Positions 23,473 through 34,144 of a stretch of 49,411 bases of DNA are shown piece after piece. The stretch is from Gryganskiella cystojenkinii. Lineage: Eukaryota; Mortierellomycota; Mortierellomycetes; Mortierellales; Mortierellaceae. Below the pieces are notes generated by a model. That model was not told the origin of the DNA and made no database searches. It saw nothing but the letters and a program-made list of their open reading frames with translations. Both the position numbers and the translations under genes were made by a program. The stretch lies in assembly GCA_015852425.1 (NCBI GenBank), contig JAAAIG010000188.1:1-49411 (forward strand). The letters are read 5' to 3'. Position 1 is the first letter of the stretch; each line of letters opens with the position of its first letter.

Positions 23473-25006
23473 ATGTCGTCTCTCCCACCACCCCCTCCCC
23501 CACTCCCTCCAGGTACTGACTGACTGACTGACTGATTGACGGGCTGATTGGACAGAGGCTCCATGGATGAGCCTGATTAACCCCAAAGAGGACTTCAATC
23601 AAAAATCTAGTCAATCTCCTTTACTAATCAATCCGACGTCTTCTTTCGACTTGAAATACTACGCAGCTGCCGAAGGTGGAGCTCCCCCTCCCGCTGCTGC
23701 CGTCACTCACTCGACTGTCTATGTCGGACACTTGAGTCCCAGAACCGAGCGCCGCGATGTCGAGGAACTGGTAAAAATGAACCAACTGTGTATTTTATCC
23801 TGTTCGATTCAGAAATAATGTGTGTGTCGACCTCACTCTGAACCTTTTTTTTTTTTTGACCGCTTTTTGTAGTTCGAGAAGTACGGTCGTGTCGTCTCTG
23901 TGGAGCTCAAGCACGGCGGATTCGCCTTTGTCGAATACGAAGACCCCCGTGATGCTGATGATGCTGTCAACAAGCTCAACGGATACGAACTTGACGGTAA
24001 CCGCATCTCGGTTGAATGGTCCAGACGCTCTGGCGGTCCTGGAAGCGGATGCTTCCTTTGCAACGGTACCGGCCATTGGGCTAGAGAGTGCCCTGAAGCC
24101 AGTGAGAAGGGTATGGATGTCAAATCTGGCAAGTGCTTCAAGTGCGGTGAACCCGGTCACTTGGCCAGATTCTGTAGAGGCGTCGATACTCGTGGAGGCG
24201 GACCCCGCGGACCCCCTCCCCATCACGATTACCGCAGCCGTGGCCCCCCACCTCCACCTCCCCGCTATGGCGGACGTGGTCGCTCCCCTCCTGGCCACTA
24301 TGGCGGAGGCAGAGACCCTTACTTTGACGGCGGATACCGTGGTGGTCGTGGTTACTCCCGTTCCCCCGACCGTGGATATGGTGGACATTCTGGAGGAGGA
24401 TACCGTCAGCGCTCGCCTTACCCTCCCCCAGGTGGTTACCGTGGCCGTTCCCCTTCGCCCTACTACCGCGATGGTGGACGTGGTCGCTCCCCTAGTCCCT
24501 ACGGGTAATTTGCTCTTTTTCGTTTGTATTCAGGGGTTTCGTTTGTTGCGCTTCGATCAATTTGTTTGTTACATTTTCAATGCTTTCAAGTATGCACTCC
24601 CTGTCGATGCATTTTTTCGGTTTCAGCGGGACGCTAGTCGTCTTTGCTTTTTTTACCTATTTTTTTTTTCTCATCAGCATTGGGCGCTTTGGGACGCTGG
24701 AAAAAAGAGCAGGGCAGGGCAACAACAGTTCATACACTTCGTTTTCAGTTTGGGCGTGTTACCGGAATTTGTATATGAAGCATGGGCGTGCATCAGGCGT
24801 GCGAGGATACCAGCGGGCGTTCAAAGGCTGAAAAAGGATTACATGAATGGGCGCGAGTACGGACACAGGCAATGTTTGTTTACTGGAAGAATCAGATGAC
24901 CAACGGCTTTTTCTCGGGAACCCGTTTTCCTGTTACCATTTTATCCTCTATTTTTTGCAGACGCGGAGTCCCACCACCCCCTCCCCCACCCCAGAGACGT
25001 GTCTAA
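23473..25006 (+). CDS. SR-type splicing factor: RRM, two zinc knuckles, Arg/Gly/Ser tail
   Basis: Exons 23473-23512, 23667-23770 and 23873-24504 join in phase to a fourth, 24961-25006, giving 273 residues. If the last 456-base intron is retained, the reading frame stops at 24506-24508 (259 residues). The protein starts with a proline-rich mini-exon ([14 protein letters not shown]). It has one RRM (STVYVGHL as RNP2, [10 protein letters not shown] as RNP1) and two CCHC knuckles ([15 protein letters not shown] and [15 protein letters not shown]). The tail is rich in Arg, Gly, Pro, Tyr and Ser with RGRSPSPY repeats. This matches RS2Z-like SR proteins that act in pre-mRNA splicing. The terminal exon encodes GRGV, seven prolines and QRRV. 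Which C-terminus is used is not known. Confidence 0.85.
23515..23535 (+). repeat. tandem ACTG repeat inside the first SR-factor intron
   Basis: Immediately downstream of the first 5' splice site the intron reads as about five ACTG units, followed by ATTGACGGGCTGATTGG. Each unit boundary creates a CTGAC, which resembles a fungal branch-point sequence. Confidence 0.7.
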
Positions 25007-25483
25007 GCCCAGGAGTCCAGGATTACCCTCCCAGGACCGCCAAGGAGATCGGAATCGGATCTAAGGATGAAGGAGTCTACCAGAGCAAAAACCGGCCCTC
25101 AAGGACAACCAAGGAAATAGAAGGAAAGGCACGCAGAAGGAGGCGTTTTATTAAGAAGTTTCGTTATCATTATAGTCTTTCTCTTTGCAACTACTTTACT
25201 ACTTTAAAGTGCTCTTGAAATATAAACGTTTTAAGCAAATCGAGAGGAGGATGGTTGTTTGTTTCTTGTATGTGGACAAGTGATGTTTGTTCTTTGGCTC
25301 CTTGAATGGTGACCAAAGTCACCTGACCCTGTACAGAAAGAAGGTTTTGGTCCCACGGGGCAGAGTATCGCCCCACAACAACGGTTGTTCCAAACTGAAC
25401 TTTTTTTTTGTCTTTTCTTCCCTTCTCCTCAAAAACCAGTTCAGTTCAGTTTACACAATCATTCGTTTCATCAACCTTCCACA
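25007..25483. promoter_or_regulatory. SR-factor 3' region and SCP2-like promoter
   Basis: The spacer has 477 bases between two plus-strand genes. The upstream part probably carries the SR-factor 3' UTR. The downstream part is T/C-rich and ends with GTTCAGTTCAGTTTACAC ahead of the next start. No supported coding region was seen. Confidence 0.4.
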
Positions 25484-26309
25484 ATGACCATTAAACCATC
25501 CGACAAAGCCATTGCCAGACTCAATGCCTCCACTCTCTTTCCGGAAATCAAGAAAGGTAAAACAACTTTTTCACTTTCTCCGCAGACTGGCAGCACCTCC
25601 GGCTCCTCAAAGTCTTATGCTGATACTTTCTCTCCTTCATNNNNNNNNNNNNNNNNNNNNNNNNNNNNNNNNNNNNNNNNNNNNNNNNNNNNNNNNNNNN
25701 NNNNNNNNNNNNNNNNNNNNNNNNNNNNNNNNNNNNNNNNNNNNNNNNNNNNNNNNNNNNNNNNNNNNNNNNNNNNNNNNNNNNNNNNNNNNNNNNNNNN
25801 NNNNNNNNNNNNNNNNNNNNNNNNNNNNNNNNNNNNNTTTTTTTTTTTTTTTGTTTGTTTGCCAATGCATGCATACAACCCCCAATCCGAAAGGGGTTTC
25901 ACTCTGTCATCTGCATGAAGGAACATAACTTTTTTTTTCTTGACACTGACATGTGCGTCAATGTTTCTTTTCCTTTTCTTGTGGTTCAAACAGGCATCTT
26001 CTTTTTCAAGGTTTTGATGCACCCGCTATCGTGTCTCAGACAAGACCCGAAATTCCCAAAGCGAAGCGGGACCAACAACCAATCCCTGTCGCGATCATTC
26101 AGATTGAGGATTCCGACTTGCTCAACTTTATGAGTGGTGGACTCACCGGTCCTCGTGGTATTGTCAGTGGCAAGATCAAGATTGCTGGCGCGATCGAGTT
26201 GGCCGAGCAACTGGAACTAATCTTCACGAAGGCCAAGGGACAGGACAAGACCCTGGCGTTCTTGGAGCAGAAGCGCGAGAAGTCCCAGAAGGCTAGAGCT
26301 CGTTTGTAA
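25484..26309 (+). CDS. SCP2 sterol-carrier-domain protein, interrupted by an assembly gap
   Basis: The N-terminal exon, 25484-25556, encodes 24 residues (MTIKPSDKAIARLN...FPEIKK). A run of 197 N follows at 25641-25837. The last exon, starting near 25995-26010 and ending at 26309, encodes FDAPAIVSQTRPEIPKAKR, then SDLLNFMSGGLTGPRGIVSG and KIKIAGAIELAEQLELI. These fit the C-terminal half of an SCP2 fold (phase-in of the lipid-binding strand, then the final helix), which binds fatty acids and sterols, often in peroxisomes. The middle of the domain is missing, probably in the gap, so length and frame linkage cannot be fixed. A direct splice from 25556 to GTTTTGATG would keep frame but delete expected residues. 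No clear C-terminal PTS1 (ends KARARL). Confidence 0.65.
25641..25837. other. assembly gap (197 N)
   Basis: Unsequenced bases inside the SCP2-like gene, bordered on the right by a poly-T run. At least one coding exon of the gene probably lies here. Confidence 0.98.
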
Positions 26310-26998
26310 AAAGAAAGAACACGCAAGATGTTTTCCTTTTCGGTCCTCCCGTTCATTTTTACATCATCGGCACGTCAAAGTGTCTCCACCCTCAAGTGAA
26401 GGGAGCAAACATACCAAAGAAGAACGACTCTTCTTGTCACAAAGAACGACTAGAAAATCACCTCAATAGAAAAATAAAAGAGATGGTGTGACGCGATTTT
26501 AATTTTTTGTTTTTCTTTAATTGCTGGGACCCCGGCTACCTCCTGTGGTTGATGACATCAATCCGGGGTCCTTGATTGCTCCTGCATCCGGGGTATCAAA
26601 GATTCTATATATGTGCCATGACGGAGACAAAGAGCCAGACAATTGCAATTTCACTGCGGTGTCTTTGTCTACAAGAAAAGAAGGTTTATTCACGTACAAA
26701 CAAAAAAGACCCTATTTTTATCCTTACTTCCCTCCACGTATGCCAGTGGAATGCGAATCGACACACACAGCTCACAGCTGCATTGTCACGAACCCAAATC
26801 ATGGGCATCAGCACACCGCCCTTTTTTTTTTACTTTGTGGCTCTTTCTTTTTGTTTTGCCTTTATTATCGTTTCACTCTCCCCTCTCTTTTTTTTTTTCC
26901 TTTCTTTTCTCACTACTCCTTTCCATCTCTTTCATCCACTCCACTTCACACCACACCCAACCAAATCAACCGCTCAACTCAACACATCAAGAACCAAA
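26310..26998. promoter_or_regulatory. 689-base intergenic region upstream of the acidic-protein gene
   Basis: This region follows the SCP2-like stop. It contains an AAATAAAAG element near 26473, possibly the polyadenylation signal, and long T/C-rich tracts (26820-26935) that look like the promoter and 5' UTR of the next gene. At 26517-26699 both strands are open for about 60 codons. I cannot show that either is a gene. Confidence 0.4.
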
Positions 26999-27961
26999 AT
27001 GTAACGATACCACACACAGGAACATCAGCAGGAAGAACATACTGGAGTTATTAACTCGTTTTTGTTATCTAACCGCCTGATCAACTCACCTTGCCCCTTT
27101 CCTCTTCCTCCTCCCCCTTCTCCCTCGGGTCCATCGATCATTCATGATAGGTCTTCAACCACCAACGCAGGAAATGGCGGATCCAAGGTCCAGTCGTTGG
27201 CCAGAAGATACTCTGCCATGGCCAAGCAAGCTGCAGGAGAAGGTCCCTTTGTCCCCCAGAACAACATCCCCAAGGCTTCCGTGGGTCCTAGCAAGATCGC
27301 CGCAGTCAAGGGCAAGTTCACGGGCACTGCTGCTCCAGCCGCTGTTGGTGCCTCCGCTGTGACCACCACTGCTGCCGTTGCTGCCGTGACCAAGACTCCC
27401 GAGGTTGCTCAGGAGTCCCAGTCGATCCAGGAGGAAGTTGAGGAACCCAAGGACATTGAAAAGGAGATTGAGTCGACCTTGCAGGTCTCGGATCTGATCG
27501 ACAGCACCAAGAACATTGATCTCGCCGAGAAGAAGGAAGAAGAGGTTCTGGTTCAAGAACCAGAACAGGAGAAGGAGCAGGAGACAGTGATTGAACAACA
27601 TGAGACCGTTCAGGAGACTTTTGAGGAGACCAACTCTGAGACTGAGGCCGAGGTCAAGATCGAAACTGAAATCACATCTGCTGTCGAGGTTGTGCACGAG
27701 GAGGAGGAGAACCAAGAGGAAGTCAAGGAGGAGGCCGTCGTCGCTGAGGAAGTTGAGCATGTCGAGGAAGACGTGAACGTCGAGTCTGAGGAGGTTGAAG
27801 AAGACGTCAAGGTCGAGTCTGAGAAAGAAATGGAGGAGGTTGTTGCCGAGCCAACGACGACGACCACGACCACGGTCGAAGTCAAGGAGCAGGAGCCTGT
27901 TGTTGAGGAGGTCAAGGCGGTCCAGGAGGAGGATTCTGAGGTCGAGCTTACTGAGGCATAG
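26999..27961 (+). CDS. Glu/Val-rich acidic protein with a start codon split by an intron
   Basis: I do not recognise the family. The best model joins AT at 26999-27000 to G at 27151. The 150-base intron has a GTAACG donor and a CATGATAG acceptor, and the product is 270 residues beginning MSSTTNAGNGGSKVQSLARR. No upstream in-frame ATG exists in the open frame, and exon 2 reads in frame from its first base. A shorter alternative starts at the ATG at 27218 (MAKQAAGEG). Residues 1-65 are basic and Gly/Ala/Pro-rich (YSAMAKQAAGEGPFVPQNN). The remainder, from about 90, is dominated by Glu and Val in EEVEEDV-like blocks with a Thr run. It is probably disordered and soluble. No signal peptide or membrane segment is seen. 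Confidence 0.65.
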
Positions 27962-28347
27962 TTCATTGGTCGCAGTGACAAAAAAAAAGAAAAAGACATC
28001 TAACAACAGCACAAAAACATACCCCTCACTCCTCCACGCACACAAGCCCAATTGAGCAATACTCCTCAACTATAATAAAAACAAAAAAGGGTTCTCTCCC
28101 ATATGGTATACTTGCTCCACGACAATCCATCAAGTTCCAAAAAACCGAAAAATTTATTTATTTTTTCACGAGCGAGCGCGAGATGAGGCTAAAAAAAACG
28201 AGCGGCATAATCAAACGAGAAACTGATTAGCAGCAGAGTCTCATTCCTTTCTCTCTTTCTCTTCCACCTTTTTTCTTTTCATTTCTCGTTCCTCTCCATT
28301 CTTCTCTCCTTCCCCCCTTCAATCCTTCCCTCTTCATCCTTCACAAC
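27962..28347. promoter_or_regulatory. acidic-protein 3' UTR and PCT1 promoter
   Basis: The spacer is 386 bases between tandem plus-strand genes. An AATAAAAAC element at 28074-28082 probably serves polyadenylation of the upstream gene. The downstream part is a long CT-rich block (28240-28340) immediately before the PCT1 start. Confidence 0.45.
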
Positions 28348-30500
28348 ATGTCCTCAAAACGCAAACGTACTTCTGCCAATGCCGCATCCGAAAAGAGCTC
28401 ATCCACGGACGCGTCGAATCACAAACAACCTCGCATCACTCAACGGACAGCGTCTTCTAATTCTTCGTCCAAGGATAACGCTAAAAGACGGGCTGCCCAA
28501 GAACACGAGGATGACGAGGAAGACGACCAAGAAATCAATGAGATCGCTCAGGAAAGCGAGGACAACGAAGACGAGGATATGAACGAGGATCAAGAAGTGA
28601 ATGGGACCGAGCACAAGAAGGTCGGCGAAAAAGAGCAACCACGTTCTCGAACCTCTACCAAAGGTAGCCGCAAGAGTAACACAGACAAGGCCGCATCCCC
28701 AAAGAAGGAAGCAGCGTCAACATCATCATCAGCATCATCCACAACACCCAGCTCCTCCAGTTCCAGTTCTGCCTCTCTTTCGAAGTACAGTTACCCCATC
28801 AACCCACCACCAGTCGGACGCCCCGTTCGTATTTATTGTGACGGAATCTATGATCTATTTCACTTTGGTCACGCCAAGGCTCTTGAGCAGGCCAAGAAAG
28901 CCTTCCCAGATGTCTACTTGTTGGTTGGAGGTAAGAACGATAGTAATCCTCTCCCAATTACTCTTTTTTTTTCTTTTTCTCTCCTCCCGCCTCTTTGGTG
29001 ATGAGGACCATGGCCATGGCCCCCGCTCGCGGCGGAATTCTTTTTTTTTTATTTACCCCAAAGAAAAGATCGCTTTCTGTGCTGTATTTCAAGGACCGCT
29101 CACGAGAGCAATCTTCATGTGCTTTCCTTCCTTTCACCCACACACCCTTCAATTATACTTTTTTTCTTTTTTTTTTGGCACGTTTCTTGATCTTTATGCG
29201 TTACTTGTTTATGCGAAAGGAGATCAAGAAAGAGAGAGAGAGCCTGATACACTTCTGTTCATGAAGAATAACGAGCTGACACTTTTTTTTTTCTTCGCTT
29301 GATATACGTAGTGTGTGATGACAACATGACTCACAGTCGCAAGGGAAAGACTGTGATGACCGACAAGGAGCGCTATGAGAGTGTCCGTCACTGCAAGTGG
29401 GTTGATGAGGTTGTCGAGGCTGCACCTTGGACCGTCGACCAGGCATTCTTGGATAAGCATCAGGTAAAACAATATTAGAAACCGCGCACAGGGGATGGAA
29501 AGTTTTTTTGGCAGGTATTCTGAGTTGTGAGCATATTCATCATTTTCTGACCGTTGTTGTTTTGCTTTTTCTCTTCCTTTGCTATCGATGGAACTATCAA
29601 AAAAAATAGATCGATTATGTTGCACATGACGACATCCCATACAAGTCCGTGGACAGCGATGATGTCTATGCGTTTGTCAAGAATCAGGGATGCTTCTTGC
29701 CCACGAACCGAACGGATGGTGTCTCGACATCGGATCTGATCACCCGTATTGTCAAGGATTACGACCAGTATCTCAGACGTAACCTCGAGCGTGGAGTGAC
29801 TGCCAAGGAACTCGGCATTGGCTTTTTCAAGGTAAGAACCGATTTCATGAAGAACAACGAGTGGACCAAAGGAAAATGAAAATGGGTCCAAGCGTTTATC
29901 ACAAAGCCCAAAAGACAAAAAAAAAGTCGCGCCACTTTCCTCCGTGGTAACACGAAAATCCCCAGCCTTCATACATACTCACAACAAACAATTCGATCAT
30001 TATTTTCCCTCCTTCGTCGTTTATAGGAACAAGAAGTCAAACTGAAGAAATCTGCCCAGGACATTCGTGCCTCGATCCGTCAAAACTGGCATGGAACCAA
30101 GGACGAACTCAAGAACGAGATCACAGTCCTCCGAAACGACCTTCGACAGACCATGAACATCTGGGAGGACAAATCGCAGGAATTCATCAAGGATTTCTCC
30201 CGTCTCTTTGGAGCCGACAGTGTCGTCAACAAGATCTTTCGTCGAAGGAACCGTCATGATCGTCTAGTCACGGATGGATCCATGTCCAGCCCCAACTCGA
30301 ATGACTCCTCCAGGATGGCCTCACCGGATTCCAGGGATGGATCCGATCTGGATGAAGAGTATGGAAACCGTTCCCCTTCATTCTTCCGATTCGGACGTGG
30401 CAGTGGTAGTGGCTTTAGTATGCAACGTAGTCGTTCCAACAGTTCTGCGGATTCTTATGATGGCGAACGCAGCCCACGTTCTGGATCCGAGGATGTTTAA
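28348..30500 (+). CDS. PCT1: CTP:phosphocholine cytidylyltransferase
   Basis: Four exons, 28348-28930, 29312-29463, 29610-29831 and 30027-30500, give 476 residues. The catalytic domain starts at [18 protein letters not shown], with the HxGH motif at H172 to H175. It includes [18 protein letters not shown] and ends with RTDGVSTSD, the R-T-x-G-V-S-T-S signature from R279. It makes CDP-choline, the rate-limiting step of the Kennedy pathway. The region after it ([33 protein letters not shown]) looks like the amphipathic membrane-sensing helix. The N-terminal 150 residues are acidic and Ser-rich with a basic KRKR near the start, and the C-terminal tail is Ser/Arg-rich and may be phosphorylated. 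The neighbouring SCP2-like gene is also lipid-related. Confidence 0.93.
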
Positions 30501-30680
30501 GGGAGAAAACCATTCATCATTACTGGCACTGTGATCCATCACCATCCTCAAGTTACCATAGTGCCCAACCCTCGTTTCCGCAACCATCACAATCACGAAG
30601 GTTTTGGATTGATAAGAGACCCCGGCCATTAAATTTATATTTGCATTGAATTTTTTTTATTTGTTTTTAGCAATCGTTTT

Positions 30681-32163
30681 CTACTCTGACTGACTAGGCC
30701 AAAGCTTGGCGGCAACCTTGGAAGCTATTGCCTTGTAGTACTCTGTGTGTTTGCTATCGGGCCTAGAAACGACCACTGGTTGACCCTTATCGGACAATTG
30801 ACAGATCTCAGAATGCAAAGCGACATCGCCTAAGAAATCGAGATCCATCTCCTTGGCGGTTCTCTCTGCGCCACCATCGCCAAAGATATGGGATTCATGA
30901 TTACAGTTAGGACAAACATGAAGCGACATGTTTTGTACTACGCCAAGGATCTAAAAGGATAAAACAAGGCATAAGGACAACCCATGTTGTGGGTAAGGAA
31001 TTAGAATTCTTTCGTGATCAAAGTGATTATGATTGTATAGGATGGACAACAATTCTTACCGGCACATTGACCTTCTTGAACATGTTGACACCCTTACGTG
31101 CGTCGATGAGGGCAATATCTTGAGGCGTTGACACGATAACGACGCCACTGAGCGGGATCTGCTGTGAGATCGTCAACTGAGTATCGCCTGTGCCTGGCGG
31201 CATGTCAATGACCAACAGATCCAAATCACCCCAATCGACTTCATGCAGCAATTGTTGAAGAGCCTTCATGACCATCAGCCCTCGCCAGACCACAGGAGCC
31301 TCTTCACCGACCAAGAATCCCATGGACATGCATTTGACTCCAAAGTTCGTCAGAGGGACTAATTTTCCACCTGTGTAGAAAAATAGGATAAAAGATTGGC
31401 ATTTAGCACAATTGAAAAATCCTCGCCGTGGAAAGAAAAGAAAAGAACTGAACAGAAAATGTAATTTGCTCATCCGCAGACTCTAGACTAGTGGTGTTAC
31501 CTGCTCCTATATCGGGTTCACCGCTGAGGTTCATGAGACGAGGGATTGAAGGTCCAAAGATGTCGGCATCCAACAGTCCAACCTTCTTGTTCATGCCTGC
31601 GATCGCTAATGCCAAGTTGACTAATTGGAATCAGAGAGGGAAAGGGGAAGAGTTTGAGGAAGGCAATTAGTAATGAATTACCGTCGCTTTTCAAAAAAAA
31701 AGAGAAACAGAGTAAGAGCCTGCAGAGATTCCTTACCAGAGGTGGTTGATTTGCCTACACCTCCTTTGCCAGAGGCGACAGCAATGATATGCTTGACACC
31801 CTTGATAGGCATCTTTTGAGGCAATCCGCGTTGCATCCTCGGCATCGTTGGCGCTGGTCCTCCTGGAACGGGTCTTCCTTGAACGGGGGGCTTTCGAGGG
31901 AGGCCCTGTTGGAAAGAAAATACACATACAAATCAGATCGACCATTCTCTATCTGTTTCTTCCTTGGCCTTGTACATATAGGCATATCGTACCAGAGGAT
32001 TCTCGTGAAATGCCCTCTGAGTCGAGGAAAACGAGCGGACGGAGCACACTTGAGCCGGCGACGCGCATTTACTTGGGACTAGAGCCGGGTTTCTGATGCC
32101 GGAGAATGTGCTCCGTGTCTGTTGAAGAATGAATCTCCTGAGGATGGTTGTTGACGACGCCAT
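30681..32163 (-). CDS. IND1: NUBPL/Ind1 Fe-S assembly factor for complex I
   Basis: Five minus-strand exons, 32163-31993, 31905-31737, 31620-31501, 31370-31060 and 30950-30681, give 346 residues. A mitochondrial presequence is suggested by [18 protein letters not shown] and [17 protein letters not shown]. The P-loop protein core has the deviant Walker [10 protein letters not shown] at 103-111, [31 protein letters not shown] and [11 protein letters not shown], in which C270 and C273 form the CxxC that binds a bridging Fe-S cluster. This is the Mrp/NBP35 branch (Ind1/NUBPL), which delivers 4Fe-4S clusters to complex I in the mitochondrial matrix. The window also encodes complex I subunit NDUFB2. 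Exon phases agree at all four junctions. Confidence 0.94.
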
Positions 32164-32558
32164 TGTTTACGAATCCGCTCCTGTGTTCTTTTTTTGCTGC
32201 GTCTGAGGAGGGAATGAAGAAAAACAAAATCGAATTCTGGCAAAGCTGATCACCTTTCATTCCATCTCGTGAGTTTGCCACCAAAGCCACATGAAATAAG
32301 TTAAGCTCATAATTTTTTTGGAATAATTGATTTGGTTTTTTTACTCAAAAAACTTCTAAAGGTAGGATAGGATGTGTTGTTGTCATAGTTTGTTTGTTTG
32401 CTGTCGAATACAAAGAGCATCGATTTCGCAAGAGCAGAGGTTGAAAAAGATATCTCCTCGATCCTTGTAAAAGTGAAGACGGAAAAAAACAAGAGAGTCG
32501 GTGAAGGGAAGGGTTTGCTGGTATGTTTCTGCTCGTTGCTCGTTTTTTTTTTTGCTGT
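32164..32558. promoter_or_regulatory. NUBPL promoter and UBC12 3' region
   Basis: About 395 bases between two minus-strand genes. AT-rich sequence near 32310-32400 includes TGTTTGTTTGC. No gene or clear motif was identified. Confidence 0.35.
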
Positions 32559-33787
32559 TCACTTCTTGGTCATGACGTTGTCGTACTGGACGCCATTGAT
32601 AGATCCTCCGCGAATAGACTTGTGAACGTTCGACTCAAAGTTGCGACGGTTGCTACGCAAGTCCTCAGCGGCCTCCTTGTTCAATGGATCATCCGCGTTG
32701 GGCTCCAAGAGCAAGTATTGGAGTCCGACCATGACTGAGTTTAGCGTCAACACTGGCTTCCAGTCCTCGCGGAGAATGTTTAGGCAGATGTTACCGTCTG
32801 CCTGAATGTTGGGATGGTAGATCTAAAAAAGAAGTGGTAAAATTTAAACTGTTTGGTGAGTTTGAGGTCGTTGATACCACACCCAAAGAAATAATAAACT
32901 AAAGTATTTGCCTCATACCTTTTGCAAGCACTTGACCTTTGGTGGGTCGTGTGGGTAGTTTCCATTAACGGCGAATGAGAACTTGAAGGTTCCTCCCGCA
33001 TAAAAAGCTAGAAGGTCACACAGAGCAAGAAAGTGCAAAAAAAAAAAAAAAAAGTGTTAGTCATCCAGCTTATTAAAGATCCTTGGAACAAGACTCTGTT
33101 TGATCCTAGTCCTTGTACGCCCCATATGTATCACAGCCAGGCTTAGAGTGGACGAGAATAGTGCAAGGCTGTCTCCTGAACTCGATTAAAAACCGTCATT
33201 GTCGCTGCTCCTGCTTGTCCGACTGAAATGGCTCTCGTTGCCACCACGCGACCGCAGCGATGGACTCGTGACTTTTACACAAAGGATCCATCCTGTTCCA
33301 TGAAAAACTCTCCTTGTTTGAATCTGTCATTGAAATCGAGGATGAGGATCCATTACCTTCGTCAGGCGAAATCTCGAGCTCAAAGTTGAGCAGGTCCTCG
33401 GGCGAAGGGAAGGTCATCTTCATTGTCTTAGGCAAGTCCAACTCGCCCAAGTCTAAAGTCAATGACGAAGCAAATGATTAGTTTTTCGAGCAAACAACAT
33501 TTTTGTTGTTGCTGATGCCCGGTCAAAAACCACAATCGACAGGATATCAAAGTTCTTGACTGGAAGGATTGATGGCTTTCTTTCCGATATGATATCTCTC
33601 CGATAACTCGCTCCTCCAGTAATCCTTTGAGCTTGTTTGTCCCCCCATGGGTTCTCCTGAAGTGAGAAACTAAAGGGAGAATGTAAAGAAACAAACCTTT
33701 CTGGACACGAATCTGGGCCGCACTGACTTTGGGTTTCTTCTTGTCGACAGTGGCATTGTCTTTTTTCATAGACCAAATCTTGATCAT
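32559..33787 (-). CDS. UBC12: NEDD8-conjugating enzyme E2 (UBC12/UBE2M)
   Basis: Four minus-strand exons, 33787-33697, 33452-33357, 33007-32919 and 32822-32559, give 179 residues, close to the usual 183. The N-terminal [11 protein letters not shown] extension resembles the docking peptide of UBE2M for the NEDD8 E1. The UBC fold follows with [14 protein letters not shown] and [19 protein letters not shown], placing the catalytic cysteine at C105. [19 protein letters not shown] and [12 protein letters not shown] are classic for this E2. It transfers NEDD8 to cullins and so activates cullin-RING ligases. It shares a divergent promoter with the Dsc4-like gene, another ubiquitin-system component. 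Identification is firm. Confidence 0.95.
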
Positions 33788-34144
33788 GTTGGCTGTTTCT
33801 TTCGGATGGGTGAAAAGGGAGGAGGTTGAATGGGATGAAGAAAAAGAGAATTGGCAGACTGCGGACGGATTGATGTTAAACACTTTTTGATGGCAAACAA
33901 TAAAATTGGCGACTTCGCCTCATCAGCACGCAAAAAATCCACGTCACATTTTGTAGTGTGGCAACCTTGCTTTCTTTCCGCATCCTCCTTGCTCCATCCA
34001 TTCACTCACTCACGCAGGACAGGAATCTCAAAGCACACGGGACAAGGAGACATCTGCTTTATCAGTCTCTGCCTGTATCGACTCCCTTCTATAAAACCAA
34101 GGCTTTGGATCTTGTTCATCGACAAAAGAGCCCCGAGATTCACA
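33788..34144. promoter_or_regulatory. divergent promoter, UBC12 (-) / Dsc4-like (+)
   Basis: The spacer is 357 bases between two divergent starts. It holds the 5' UTRs of both genes. No factor-binding site can be supported by eye. Confidence 0.4.

Noticed and set aside
23515..23535. Direct repeats considered as a CRISPR-like array
   Set aside because: Units are 4 bases with no spacers, in a eukaryotic intron.
27155..28069. 304-codon minus-strand open frame, Leu/Asp-rich
   Set aside because: Antisense to the Glu/Val-rich acidic gene. The Leu richness is a product of the reverse complement of Glu codons.
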